A stretch of 64,000 bases of DNA, taken from DATAOG01 sp963840925 (GTDB lineage: Bacteria > Pseudomonadota > Alphaproteobacteria > Geminicoccales > Geminicoccaceae). This document shows positions 34,817-43,136 of this stretch, in pieces. The notes under the pieces were generated by a model. It was not told the origin of the DNA, searched no databases, and saw only the letters and a list, made by a program, of their open reading frames with translations. The translations under genes were made by a program, and so were the position numbers. The stretch is from positions 1-64,000 of the forward strand of contig CAWJAY010000012.1 in NCBI GenBank assembly GCA_963840925.1, given 5' to 3'. Position 1 is the first letter of the stretch; every line of letters starts with the position of its first letter.

Positions 34817-37800
34817 GTGATCGCGTCGCCGATCGGCACCGGCATGCCGCCGCCGGAGCGGTTCGGCCTCGCCCGCCATCGCCTGCCGGTCCTGCTCCAC
34901 TTCATGGCGCTCGCGGTCACGCTCGCGGCGGCCAAGGTCATCCTCAGCACGGTCGGGGTCGCGCTGTTCCTGGCCAAGGTCGGGCCCGGCCAGCTGCCGC
35001 TGTTCTACGTCCTGTTCGCGGCCGCCGCGATCCTCTTGTCGGCGGTCTCGGGCGGGGTGATCGATCGGGTGCCGAGGATCGCGCTCGGCCAGGCGGCGTT
35101 CCTCGGCACGCTGCTCGGCGCGGCGAGCCTGCGCCTGCCGATCGCGCTCGACCTGCCGGCGGCCTACTTCGCGGTGCTGGCCAGCGCGCACATCTACGAG
35201 ATCGTGCTCGACATCGTCTTCTGGGTGGTGGTCGCCGCGTTCCTCGATACCATCGAGCTGAAGCGCGGCACGCCGCTGATCTACATGGCGCTCGCGACCG
35301 GCGGGGTCGCCGGCGGCCTGTTCGCGAGCGCGCTCTCGCCGGTCGTGTCGACCGAAGATCTGCTGCTGGCGCTACCGGCGCTGGGCCTGCTCGCGGCCGC
35401 CCAGTTCGGGCTCGCCGGACGCCGGCTGCAGGAGCTGCGCGATCCCGCCGGGCACGAGCCGGACCAGCCCGGCCCGCTCGAGCACCTGCGCCTGCTGCCG
35501 CGCCTGCTCACGCGCTACCCGTTGATCCTGCTGATCGCGCTCAACGCGACGATGCTGACCATCCTCTATGGTCTTTGCGAGTATCTGGTGCTGACGGTCT
35601 ACGCCCAGCATTTCGAGAGCCAGATCGCGCTGACCCGGTTCCTGGCGCTGGTGTTCGCCGGCATCCAGGTGCTCGAGTTCGCGCTGCTCTACCTGGTGAG
35701 CCGGCCCCTGCTCGCGCGCGCCGGGCCGATCGCGCGCAACCTGATCTTTCCGGCCAGCTCGCTGGTCTGCCTGATCGGGCTCGCGATCAGCCCCAAGCTG
35801 CCGGCCGCGATCGCGACCCACATCAACGCCGAGGCGGTCTCCAACGCGATCTTCCAGCCGGTCAACAACACCAACTACCTGGCCCTGCCGCTCCGCTTCC
35901 ACGGCCGGATCCGGATGCTCGCCGACGGCGTCTTCTACCCCGCGGGGCTGGCGCTCGCCGGCGGCATGCTGTTGACGCTGCAGGCCCAGCTGGCGCCAGC
36001 GCAGATCAATTTCGTCGCGATCACCTTCGCGCTCGTGTTCATCGCCCTGAACATCGGGGCGGGCCTGCTGTTCCTGCCGACGCTGGTGCAGAACCTCCGC
36101 TCTGGCCTCGCGGACGCCGCCGCCACCCCCGGGCTGGGGCCGCCGGTCACCGTGGTCGCCGACCAGATCGGCGCTCTGTTGCGCAGCGGCGATCCCGAGA
36201 CCCGGCTGATCGCGCTCGGGCTCGCGAGCCGGCTGGATCCGGCGCCGTTCGTGGACCAGCTGTGCGCGCTCGCGCCGGCCGCCGACCGGCCCACCCGGCG
36301 GGCGATCGCGGACCTGCTCGCCGGGGCGCCGGCGGACCGGCTGGCGCCGCTGCTCGACGGTGACGATCCCTCCAGCCAGCTGATCGCGCTGCAGGCCCTG
36401 CTCCGACGCGGCGGACAGCTCACCACGGCGCGCGCCGAGCGCCTGGCCGGCTCAGCGCATCGCGGCGTCGCCGCGGCCGTGGCGCTGGCTGCGGGCGCGT
36501 CCGCGCCGCTCAGGGCAATCCCGGGGTGGTGCCGCGATTCCGAGATTGCCGCCGACGTGCTCGACGCCTGCGCTCAGGCCGGGCGCTCCGAGCTCGCCGA
36601 CCTCTTGATCGAGGTGATCCAGGCCGCGCCGCTCGAGCGGCAGCGCGAGGGCCTAGCCGTCCTGCGCGCGCTGGTCGACCCCCGGCACGGCGCCGCCGCC
36701 GCGCTCGGTCGCCGCCTGGCGCAGCACGCCGATGACCGGCTGCGCGCCGAGGCGGTCGGCCTGCTCGGCGCGCTGGCCGGCACGCCCGGGTCGCTGGAGG
36801 CGCTGGCCGCCGCGCTCGGCGATCGCAGCCGGCTCGTGCGCGAGCGCGCGGCCGATGCGCTCGCGGCCCAGGGCGATGCCGCGATCGAGCCGGCGCTGGC
36901 CGGGCTCGGGGCGGCTGATCCGGGCCGCATCGAGGCCGCGATCCGGACGCTGGCCCGGATCGGCTCGCGCCGGGCGAGCGAGGCGCTGGGCGCCCTGCCC
37001 GAACCGATCGGCCGCGACATCGTGCGCAACCTCGGCTGGCTGCGCCGGCTGCCCGGCGGCAGCGAGCGTGAGCCCTGGCTCGCGCTCGCCGTCGCGCTCG
37101 AGGACCAGAACCGTCGGATCGTGGGCCTGGTCCTGAACGTGCTGGCAGCGCTCGGCCAGCATCGCTCGGTCGCCGACCTTCGCCAGGCGCTGGCCGCGCC
37201 CGACCAGCGGACGCGGGCGAATGCGCTGGAAGCCGTGCTCGGCCTGCCGCAGCGGCGGCTGCTGCAGCCGATCCTGCCGCTGCTGGAGGCCAGATACGCG
37301 AGCGACGGCGCGAGCCTCCCGCGGCCAGCCGGCGCCACTGCCGAGCTGGCGTCGATCCTGGCGGCGGCCTGCCGCACCGACGATCGTTGGATCCGGGTCG
37401 GGGCCGCCTGCACCGCTCGAGCGCTCGGCGCGGCCGGGTCGCCCCCAACCCCACCGCTGCAGGGAGCGCGCCTGATGGCCGCGCGCTCGGGAACCACGCC
37501 GACGGAGCTCGACATGGAGCGGATCCTGTTGCTGAAGCGGGTGCCCCTGTTCAGCTACCTGCCGCTCGACACGCTGCTGGCGGTGAGCCGGGTATTGGAC
37601 CGCCGCGACTACCTCGGCGGCGAGACGATCCTCGAGGCCGATGCGCGCTGGGATCACTTCTGCCTGGTCGAGACCGGCGCGGTCGACCTGCGGGCGCCCG
37701 ACCGTGAGAGCCAGCATCTGCAGGCGCCGGCCTGGTTCGGGGAGCTGGTGCTCGCCGACGAGCTTGCGCCCTCCCCCGGGGTCGTGGCGGCCAGCGACTG

Positions 37801-37921
37801 CACGCTGCTGCGCCTGCACCGGCTCGTGTTCCAGGACCTCAGCCGGGACTACCCCGACATGCTGGTCGAGCTTTGCAAGCTGCTGGCGCGCCGTCTGCGC
37901 GAGGCCGAGGGGCGGGGCTGA
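34817..37921 (+). CDS. MFS/nucleotide-transporter-like, HEAT-repeat and cNMP-binding fusion
   Basis: The 1034-residue protein has three parts. Residues 1 to about 430 are a membrane domain with roughly 12 hydrophobic segments (PVLLHFMALAVTLAAAKVIL, IYEIVLDIVFWVVVAAFLD, AISPKLPAAIATHINAEAV), like the ATP/ADP-translocase-related group. Residues about 440-870 are Ala/Leu-rich helical repeats of HEAT type (IALGLASRLDPAPFVDQL, GSLEALAAALGDRSRLVRER). The last 150 residues are a cyclic-nucleotide-binding domain (LFSYLPLDTLLAVSRVLDR, FGELVLADEL) without a helix-turn-helix. GTG 34817 or ATG 34844 could start it. Transport under nucleotide control is inference. Confidence 0.85.
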   Translation: MIASPIGTGMPPPERFGLARHRLPVLLHFMALAVTLAAAKVILSTVGVALFLAKVGPGQLPLFYVLFAAAAILLSAVSGGVIDRVPRIALGQAAFLGTLLGAASLRLPIALDLPAAYFAVLASAHIYEIVLDIVFWVVVAAFLDTIELKRGTPLIYMALATGGVAGGLFASALSPVVSTEDLLLALPALGLLAAAQFGLAGRRLQELRDPAGHEPDQPGPLEHLRLLPRLLTRYPLILLIALNATMLTILYGLCEYLVLTVYAQHFESQIALTRFLALVFAGIQVLEFALLYLVSRPLLARAGPIARNLIFPASSLVCLIGLAISPKLPAAIATHINAEAVSNAIFQPVNNTNYLALPLRFHGRIRMLADGVFYPAGLALAGGMLLTLQAQLAPAQINFVAITFALVFIALNIGAGLLFLPTLVQNLRSGLADAAATPGLGPPVTVVADQIGALLRSGDPETRLIALGLASRLDPAPFVDQLCALAPAADRPTRRAIADLLAGAPADRLAPLLDGDDPSSQLIALQALLRRGGQLTTARAERLAGSAHRGVAAAVALAAGASAPLRAIPGWCRDSEIAADVLDACAQAGRSELADLLIEVIQAAPLERQREGLAVLRALVDPRHGAAAALGRRLAQHADDRLRAEAVGLLGALAGTPGSLEALAAALGDRSRLVRERAADALAAQGDAAIEPALAGLGAADPGRIEAAIRTLARIGSRRASEALGALPEPIGRDIVRNLGWLRRLPGGSEREPWLALAVALEDQNRRIVGLVLNVLAALGQHRSVADLRQALAAPDQRTRANALEAVLGLPQRRLLQPILPLLEARYASDGASLPRPAGATAELASILAAACRTDDRWIRVGAACTARALGAAGSPPTPPLQGARLMAARSGTTPTELDMERILLLKRVPLFSYLPLDTLLAVSRVLDRRDYLGGETILEADARWDHFCLVETGAVDLRAPDRESQHLQAPAWFGELVLADELAPSPGVVAASDCTLLRLHRLVFQDLSRDYPDMLVELCKLLARRLREAEGRG

Positions 37922-37979
37922 GAGGTTCGGCCGGCCGCGGCTGGCGGCCCCGCGGCGCTCGGCGCCGGCACCGGCCAAA

Positions 37980-38141
37980 CTAGCCGATCAGCCAGCCCAG
38001 CGCAGCCAGGATCAGCGCCCACAAACCACCGCTTGCGGCGGTGACGAGCATCGCGGCCTGGGGCACTGACCAATGGCCGTCACCGCCATCGATCGCCCCG
38101 GCCAGGGCTTGGTAGTGGCCGGCGTCTGTAGTCTGGGCCAT
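37980..38141 (-). CDS. Small membrane protein of 53 residues
   Basis: A perfect ribosome-binding site, GGAGGG, lies seven bases before the ATG (38141). The product begins MAQTTDAGHYQALAGAIDGG, continues DGHWSVPQAAMLVTAASG, and ends with a single hydrophobic segment GLWALILAALGWLIG. It is too short for usual gene calls but has a clean start, codon usage like the neighbours and a typical membrane segment. It lies in the spacer between the large fusion gene and the sdh operon, convergent with the former. A one-mismatch CtrA-type box is 46-60 bp upstream. Function is unknown. Confidence 0.65.
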   Translation of the reverse strand: MAQTTDAGHYQALAGAIDGGDGHWSVPQAAMLVTAASGGLWALILAALGWLIG

Positions 38142-38186
38142 GACGACCCTCCGCGTGTCAGGTCTTCGGAGGGTCGCGCATCGGAT

Positions 38187-38201
38187 TTAAGAAATGGTTA
38201 C
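38187..38201 (-). promoter_or_regulatory. CtrA-type box with one mismatch
   Basis: TTAA-GAAATGG-TTAC (GTAA-N7-TTAA on the minus strand) matches seven of eight consensus bases. It sits about 46 bp upstream of the 53-aa membrane-protein start on the same strand. Confidence 0.35.
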
Positions 38202-38251
38202 CGTCGGCGCGCGCCGGCCGGGCCGGGGCGAGCAACATCAACCACAGGATG

Positions 38252-38280
38252 ATAAAGAAAAAGGAGGCCGAAGCCTCCCC
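38252..38280 (-). terminator. Rho-independent terminator of the sdh operon
   Basis: Read on the minus strand, GGAGGC-TTCG-GCCTCC (38278 to 38263) folds into a six-pair stem with a stable UUCG tetraloop, followed at once by TTTTTCTTT. It lies about 100 bp past the sdhB stop and would end the leftward sdhCDAB transcript before the small membrane-protein gene. Confidence 0.9.
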
Positions 38281-38381
38281 AGCGAGTGATGCTCTAAGAG
38301 CGGTGCCGTTTCCGGCTTATGTTCACCCCGCCAGGGGTAGCGGTTTTCCACAGGCTGTGCAAGACGTTTGTGATTGAAAGA

Positions 38382-39158
38382 CTATAACCTTCTATCAACC
38401 ATTAGTTTCTTGACATGACCGATGGCCTTGGCCGGGTTCAGGCCCTTGGGGCAGGTGTTGGCGCAGTTCATGATCGTGTGGCAACGGTACAGCCGAAATG
38501 GGTCCTCGAGCGCGTCGAGCCGCTCGCCGGCGTGCTCGTCGCGCGAATCCGCAAGCCAGCGATAGGCCTGGAGCAGCACGGCCGGGCCCAGGAACCGCTC
38601 GCTGTTCCACCAGTAGGACGGGCAACTGGTCGAACAGCAGGCGCACAAGATGCATTCCCACAGGCCGTCCAGCCGGGCGCGCTCGGCCGGGTCCTGGCGC
38701 CGCTCGCGCTCGGGCGGCGGCGAGGCGGTCTGCAGCCAGGGCTCGATGCTCTCGTACTGCGCCCAGAAATCGGCAAAATCGGTCACCAGGTCCTTGATCA
38801 CGGCCATGTGGGGCAGCGGGTAGACGGCGATGTCGCCTTCCATGTCCTCGATCGCGGTCGTGCAGGCCAGCGTGTTGCGGCCATGGATGTTCATCGAGCA
38901 CGAGCCGCACACGCCCTCGCGGCACGAGCGGCGGAAGGCAAGGCTGCTGTCGATGTCGCTCTTGATCTTGATCAGCGCGTCCAGCACCATCGGGCCGCAG
39001 TCGTCGAGGTCGATCTCGAAACGGTCGAGCCGCGGGTTGCCGCCGCCCTCCGGATCGTAGCGGTAGACCTTGAAGGTCTTGACCCTGGCGCCGGGGGCGG
39101 CCTTGTGCGCCCTGCCCTCGACCACCCGCGAGTTCTTCGGCAACCTAAACTTGGCCAT
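38382..39158 (-). CDS. sdhB: Succinate dehydrogenase iron-sulfur subunit
   Basis: The 258-aa subunit carries the three Fe-S clusters that pass electrons from SdhA to quinone. The [2Fe-2S] ligands are in CREGVCGSCSMNIHGRNTLAC, here named by their parts CREGVCGSC and LAC. The [4Fe-4S] and [3Fe-4S] ligands are in CILCACCSTSCPSYWW and CHTIMNCANTCPKGLNP. Length and order are normal for alphaproteobacteria. It is the last gene of the operon, 36 bp after a small DUF1640-type gene, and a terminator follows. The enzyme is inner-membrane complex II, acting in both the TCA cycle and respiration. Confidence 0.98.
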   Translation of the reverse strand: MAKFRLPKNSRVVEGRAHKAAPGARVKTFKVYRYDPEGGGNPRLDRFEIDLDDCGPMVLDALIKIKSDIDSSLAFRRSCREGVCGSCSMNIHGRNTLACTTAIEDMEGDIAVYPLPHMAVIKDLVTDFADFWAQYESIEPWLQTASPPPERERRQDPAERARLDGLWECILCACCSTSCPSYWWNSERFLGPAVLLQAYRWLADSRDEHAGERLDALEDPFRLYRCHTIMNCANTCPKGLNPAKAIGHVKKLMVDRRL

Positions 39159-39194
39159 CGGCCTCCTCGGGATCGAGCGCCGGCCCTCAGGCGC

Positions 39195-39536
39195 TCACAG
39201 CAGCTTCACCAGCGTGACGGTCAGGCCGGCCACGGCGATCCCGTGCGCCAGCATGATCCCGGCAAACCACTTGACGAGCTCCTTGGCCATCGCCTGCAGC
39301 TTGGCATCGAACTCCTGGCGCAGCAGGGCGGTGTTCGTCTCTACATCCTTGCGCAGCAGCGCGATCTCGGTCCGGATGGCGGCGGTCGCAGCTTCCAGGT
39401 CCGCCTTCGTGACCAAGGCGTCGCCCGCGGCCCTGGCGCCCAATCGGGCCAGTCGCTCCGCCTGCTCGCGCGAGAACACGCCATCCCGCGCCTGGCCGGC
39501 TACTTCGATGCGCTCCAGCTCTACCGCCAGCGCCAT
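39195..39536 (-). CDS. DUF1640-like coiled-coil membrane protein
   Basis: From the ATG at 39536 the product is 113 residues: FSREQAERLARLGARAAGDA, then VTKADLEAATAAIRTEIALL, then a coiled coil (RKDVETNTALLRQEFDAKLQ) and a C-terminal membrane segment IMLAHGIAVAGLTVTLVKLL. This plan matches DUF1640/CCDC90-type proteins, which are often found inside alphaproteobacterial sdh operons. The N-terminus is unsettled. An upstream ATG near 39618 starts MAVIDTLGIAEEL, like other family members, but in a different frame, so a single-base indel around 39580 is possible. Its role may relate to complex II or membrane organisation; this is unproven. Confidence 0.72.
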   Translation of the reverse strand: MALAVELERIEVAGQARDGVFSREQAERLARLGARAAGDALVTKADLEAATAAIRTEIALLRKDVETNTALLRQEFDAKLQAMAKELVKWFAGIMLAHGIAVAGLTVTLVKLL

Positions 39537-39686
39537 GGCCGGGTGCTGCTCGGCTTCATCCGCGAGTTCCTGGCCGACGGCAGCTCTTCGGCGATCCCCA
39601 GCGTGTCGATGACTGCCATCAGCGCGGCTCAGCCTCGGGCTGGATACCAAAGCTAACCCGCTCCAGCGGGTGGCCGTCCGCCATGG

Positions 39687-41477
39687 TCAGTAGACCCGCT
39701 TTTGCGGCGGGATCGGCTCGACCTCGTTGGTCAGCGGCCGGGTGTGGACCGGGCGGTCGCCAAGCCGCGGCCGATGCCCGCCGTCCACCCAGCAGAGGGT
39801 GTGCTTGAGCCAATGCTCGTCGTCGCGCTCGGCGAAGTCCTCGCGCGCATGCGCACCCCGGCTCTCGGTCCGATACAGCGCCGAATGCATCGTCGCGACC
39901 GCCTGCAGCATCAGGTTCTGCAGCTCGAGCGCCTCGATCAGGTCCGAGTTCCAGATCATCGACCGGTCGGTGAGCCGGATCTGGTCGAGGCTGCCGGCGA
40001 CCTCGCCGAGCTGGCTCGCACCCTGCTCGAGCACCTGGCCGGTCCGGAACACCGACGCGTAGCGCTGCATCGTCCGCTGCATGCTGGTCCGGATCTCGCC
40101 GGTCGAGAGACTGCCGGCGGCATGCCGGGTGCGGTCGAGGCGCTCGATCGCGTCCTCGCCCGCGTCCTTGGCGAGCGGCTTTTGGGCAGCGCCCGGGGTC
40201 ACCAGCTCGGCGGTCCGATGGGCCGCGGCGCGGCCGAACACGACGAGGTCGATCAGCGAGTTGCCGCCCAGCCGGTTGGCGCCGTGGACCGAGGTGCAGC
40301 CGGCTTCGCCGACCGCCATCACGCCGGGCACGACCGCATCCGCGCTGCCGTTGCGCGGCGCCACGACCTCGGTCAGATGGTTGGTCGGGATGCCGCCCAT
40401 GTTGTAGTGGCAGGTCGGCACGACCGGGATCGGCTGCTTGGTGAGGTCGACCCCGGCGAAGATCTTCGCGGTCTCGGAGATCCCGGGCAGGCGCTCGTGC
40501 AGCAGCGCGGGCTCGAGATGCTCCAGATGCAGCTCGATGTAATCCCGGTTCGGCCCGCAGCCGCGGCCGTCGTTGATCTCGATCGTCATCGCGCGCGAGA
40601 CCACGTCGCGCGACGCCAGATCCTTGGCCGAGGGCGCGTAGCGCTCCATGAATCGCTCGCCCTCGGCGTTGGTCAGATAGCCGCCCTCGCCGCGGGCGCC
40701 CTCGGTGATCAGGCAGCCGGCGCCGTAGACGCCGGTCGGATGAAACTGGACGAACTCCATGTCCTGGAGCGGCAGCCCGGCGCGCAGCACCATCGCGTTG
40801 CCATCGCCGGTGCAGGTATGCGCCGAGGTGCAGGAGAAGTAGACCCGGCCGTAGCCGCCGGTCGCGAGCACGGTCAGCTGGGCCTGGAAGCGGTGCAGCG
40901 TGCCGTCCTCGATGCAAAGGGCGATCAGGCCGCGGCAGCTGCCGTCGTCATCCATCAACAGATCGAGCGCGAAGTATTCGTTGAAGAACTGGACCTGATG
41001 ACGCAGCGCCTGCTGGAACAGCGTGTGCAGCAGCGCGTGGCCGGTGCGGTCGGCGGCGGCGCAGGTCCGGTAGGCCTGGTTCTTGCCGTATTCGGTCGAC
41101 TGGCCGCCGAACGCGCGCTGGTAGATCTTGCCCTCGGGCGTGCGCGAGAACGGCACGCCGTAGTGCTCGAGCTCGATCACCGCGGCCGGCGCGTGCTTGG
41201 TCATGTACTCGATCGCGTCCTGGTCGCCCAGCCAGTCCGAGCCCTTGACGGTGTCGTACATGTGATAGCGCCAGTCGTCCGGCCCCATGTTGCCGAGCGC
41301 GGCGTTGATCCCGCCCTGGGCTGCGACCGTGTGCGAGCGGGTCGGGTAGACCTTCGAGATGCAGGCGGTCCGCAGGCCGGCCTCGACCAGGCCGACCGCG
41401 GCGCGCAGGCCCGAGCCGCCGGCACCGACCACCAGGCAGTCGTATTCGTGATCGACGAGAGGATAGGCCTTGACCAT
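39687..41477 (-). CDS. sdhA: Succinate dehydrogenase flavoprotein subunit
   Basis: The 596-aa subunit oxidises succinate to fumarate using covalent FAD. Visible features are the Rossmann GAGGSGLRAAVGL near residue 18, the FAD-attachment region SHTVAAQGGINAALG (His about 48), the substrate loop HPTGVYGAGCLITEGARGEGG, and MGGIPTN. The C-terminal catalytic and interface segments RSMIWNSDLIEALELQNL and HTLCWVDGGH are also present. Its start lies four bases after the sdhD stop. Length is normal. It partners the SdhB and SdhCD products of the same operon. Confidence 0.98.
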   Translation of the reverse strand: MVKAYPLVDHEYDCLVVGAGGSGLRAAVGLVEAGLRTACISKVYPTRSHTVAAQGGINAALGNMGPDDWRYHMYDTVKGSDWLGDQDAIEYMTKHAPAAVIELEHYGVPFSRTPEGKIYQRAFGGQSTEYGKNQAYRTCAAADRTGHALLHTLFQQALRHQVQFFNEYFALDLLMDDDGSCRGLIALCIEDGTLHRFQAQLTVLATGGYGRVYFSCTSAHTCTGDGNAMVLRAGLPLQDMEFVQFHPTGVYGAGCLITEGARGEGGYLTNAEGERFMERYAPSAKDLASRDVVSRAMTIEINDGRGCGPNRDYIELHLEHLEPALLHERLPGISETAKIFAGVDLTKQPIPVVPTCHYNMGGIPTNHLTEVVAPRNGSADAVVPGVMAVGEAGCTSVHGANRLGGNSLIDLVVFGRAAAHRTAELVTPGAAQKPLAKDAGEDAIERLDRTRHAAGSLSTGEIRTSMQRTMQRYASVFRTGQVLEQGASQLGEVAGSLDQIRLTDRSMIWNSDLIEALELQNLMLQAVATMHSALYRTESRGAHAREDFAERDDEHWLKHTLCWVDGGHRPRLGDRPVHTRPLTNEVEPIPPQKRVY

Positions 41478-41481
41478 CAGA

Positions 41482-41862
41482 TCAGCTTCCGAGCGAGACC
41501 TTGAGCACCGCGACGATGCCGATCACCGCGAGTGCGCTCATCGCCAGCGGGATCGCGATCAGGGCCGCGAGCCTCGCGGCCTCGTGATGGACGTAATCCT
41601 CGACCACGACCTGGAGGCCGAGCCTGGCGTGATAGCAGGTCGAGATCAGCAACAGGATCATCAGGGCGGCCGAGACCGGCGAGGCGAGCCAGGCGCGCGT
41701 CTGCTGGTAGCCGGCGCCGGCGAGCGCCAGCGCGCTGAACAGGAACCAGAGCACCAGCAGCAGGTTCGCGATCGCGGTCAGGCGCTGGGCGGTCCAGTGG
41801 CCGACCCCGGCGCGGGCCGCGCCCAGGCCCCGCGCCCTGGCGATCGGCGAGCGCACGCTCAT
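41482..41862 (-). CDS. sdhD: Succinate dehydrogenase membrane anchor subunit
   Basis: The 126-aa anchor has three membrane helices (about residues 30-50, 60-80, 95-120). The heme/quinone-site motif ISTCYHARLGLQVVVEDYVHH has its key residues His and Asp-Tyr (CYHARLG and EDYVHH). It is encoded between sdhC and sdhA with gaps of 10 and 4 bp. Together with SdhC it binds heme b and reduces ubiquinone. Sequence similarity of this subunit is usually low, but position and motif make the call firm. Confidence 0.96.
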   Translation of the reverse strand: MSVRSPIARARGLGAARAGVGHWTAQRLTAIANLLLVLWFLFSALALAGAGYQQTRAWLASPVSAALMILLLISTCYHARLGLQVVVEDYVHHEAARLAALIAIPLAMSALAVIGIVAVLKVSLGS

Positions 41863-41872
41863 CAGCGCTTCC

Positions 41873-42259
41873 TCAGCCCGCGACCGCGAGCACGAGCCAG
41901 ACCAGGACCGTCGCCGCGCCGGCGAACCCGAGCACGACCATCCCCGAGCGGGCGGCGACCGCGACGTCGAACCCGTAGCCCGCGTCCCAGACCAGGTGCC
42001 GGACGCCGTTGGCCATGTGAAAGAGCAGCACGAACGTGTAGATGAACAGCACCAGCGCGCCGAGCCAGGAGTGCATGACCCCCTGGACGGTCGCGAACGC
42101 CGCCGGGCCGGAAGCCAGGGCGAGCAGCCACCAGATCAGCAGCAAGAGGCCCAGCGCCAGACCGACCCCGGCCACCCGGTGGCCGATCGAGAGCGCCATC
42201 GTCAGGTACCAGCGGTAGATCTGCAGATGCGGCGACAAGGGCCGCCCGGACCTCGCCAT
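41873..42259 (-). CDS. sdhC: Succinate dehydrogenase cytochrome b556 subunit
   Basis: From the ATG at 42259 (MARSGRPLSPHLQIYRWYLT) the subunit is 128 aa, with the family motif SIGHRVAGVGLALG near residue 30 and HMANGVRHLVWDAGYGF near residue 88, whose His residues bind heme b. Three hydrophobic helices are evident. The frame extends 12 residues upstream, but the shorter start matches family members that begin SGRPLSPHL. It is the first gene of the operon, with a sigma-70-type promoter about 45 bp upstream. Confidence 0.96.
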   Translation of the reverse strand: MARSGRPLSPHLQIYRWYLTMALSIGHRVAGVGLALGLLLLIWWLLALASGPAAFATVQGVMHSWLGALVLFIYTFVLLFHMANGVRHLVWDAGYGFDVAVAARSGMVVLGFAGAATVLVWLVLAVAG

Positions 42260-42303
42260 GACGCTCTCCGGCCGCCCGAGGGCGGCATTTCGCACTGCAC
42301 AAG

Positions 42304-42332
42304 AGCATAGTCCGGGTCAAGGCCGAAGTCAA
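42304..42332 (-). promoter_or_regulatory. Sigma-70-type promoter for the sdh operon
   Basis: On the minus strand TTGACT (42332-42327) and TATGCT (42309-42304) are separated by 17 bp, the optimum spacing. The predicted start of transcription lies about 35-40 bp before the sdhC ATG. Confidence 0.7.
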
Positions 42333-42443
42333 CGCCGGACCCCGGTCTGACCGGCCGTTCGGTGGCGCGCGAAGTAGTGCTTCGTCTTGGCTCGTTTGCC
42401 GTGGTATCCGATCGCCCGGTCGGCGCAAGATTGGAAGAGAGGC

Positions 42444-42692
42444 ATGAAGCCGGTTGCAGTGAAAGTCTCGGATGCGGGGCGCCTCACACTGCCCATCGAA
42501 GTGAGACGGGCACTCGGCCTCAAGGGCGCGGGTCACGTGGTCCTGAGGCTGGAGGATGGTGAGGTGCGGCTGTCCACGATGCGACAGGAGCTCGAGCACA
42601 TCCGTGCGTTGGCACGGCCGTATGCGCCCAAGGACCGGCTGGCGTCTGAGGAGCTGATCGCGGAACGCCGCGCGGCCGCCCGGAAGGAGTGA
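42444..42692 (+). CDS. AbrB/MazE-type antitoxin
   Basis: The ATG at 42444, preceded by AAGAGAGG, gives an 82-aa protein with the AbrB swapped-hairpin pattern VKVSDAGRLTLPIEVRRALG and then GHVVLRLEDGEVRLSTM. The C-terminal tail (ELIAERRAAARKE) would wrap the toxin. Its stop overlaps the next start (TGATG), the usual antitoxin-toxin arrangement of VapBC modules with an AbrB-type VapB. It is expected to autorepress the pair. Confidence 0.9.
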   Translation: MKPVAVKVSDAGRLTLPIEVRRALGLKGAGHVVLRLEDGEVRLSTMRQELEHIRALARPYAPKDRLASEELIAERRAAARKE

Positions 42693-43081
42693 TGCCCGAC
42701 GCGGTGCTCGACAGCTCCGCGGTGCTGGCAGTCTTGCTGGGCGAGCCCGGTTTGGAGCAGGTGGAACCGCACCTCCCGTACGCTAAGGTTTCGGCGGTCA
42801 ACCTCGGCGAGATCGTAGCCAAGCTGCATGATCTCGGCATGCCCGAGGCCACAGCGGACGCGCTGATCGCACGTCTGCAGCTCGACATCCGGACGCACGA
42901 TATCGAAGCTGCTCTCGGCGCCGGCCATCTGCGTCCTGCGACCCGTCGCGCCGGCCTGTCGCTCGGCGACCGCGCCTGCCTCGAACTCGCCCGCGCGTTG
43001 GACCTACCCGCCCTCACGGCCGATCGGAGTTGGCTCGGCGTGGCCGACGCGATCGGCGTCCGTGTCGACCTGATTCGCTGA
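42692..43081 (+). CDS. VapC-type PIN-domain ribonuclease toxin
   Basis: The 129-aa protein has a PIN fold with catalytic acids in place: VLDSSAVLAVLLGEPG at the start (Asp), VSAVNLGEIVAKLHDL (Glu), and LSLGDRACLELARALDLPALTADRSWL (given as LSLGDRACLELA and ALTADRSWL), with two further Asp residues. VapC toxins cleave RNA such as initiator tRNA or the 23S sarcin-ricin loop. GGAAGGAG precedes the ATG, and the start overlaps the antitoxin stop. Unlike the PIN gene at 14.2 kb, this one is complete. Confidence 0.93.
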   Translation: MPDAVLDSSAVLAVLLGEPGLEQVEPHLPYAKVSAVNLGEIVAKLHDLGMPEATADALIARLQLDIRTHDIEAALGAGHLRPATRRAGLSLGDRACLELARALDLPALTADRSWLGVADAIGVRVDLIR

Positions 43082-43136
43082 CCGCGCAGCATCGATTCGT
43101 CGGTTGTCGACATCGCCCGGGCAGCCCCGGCCGGTG

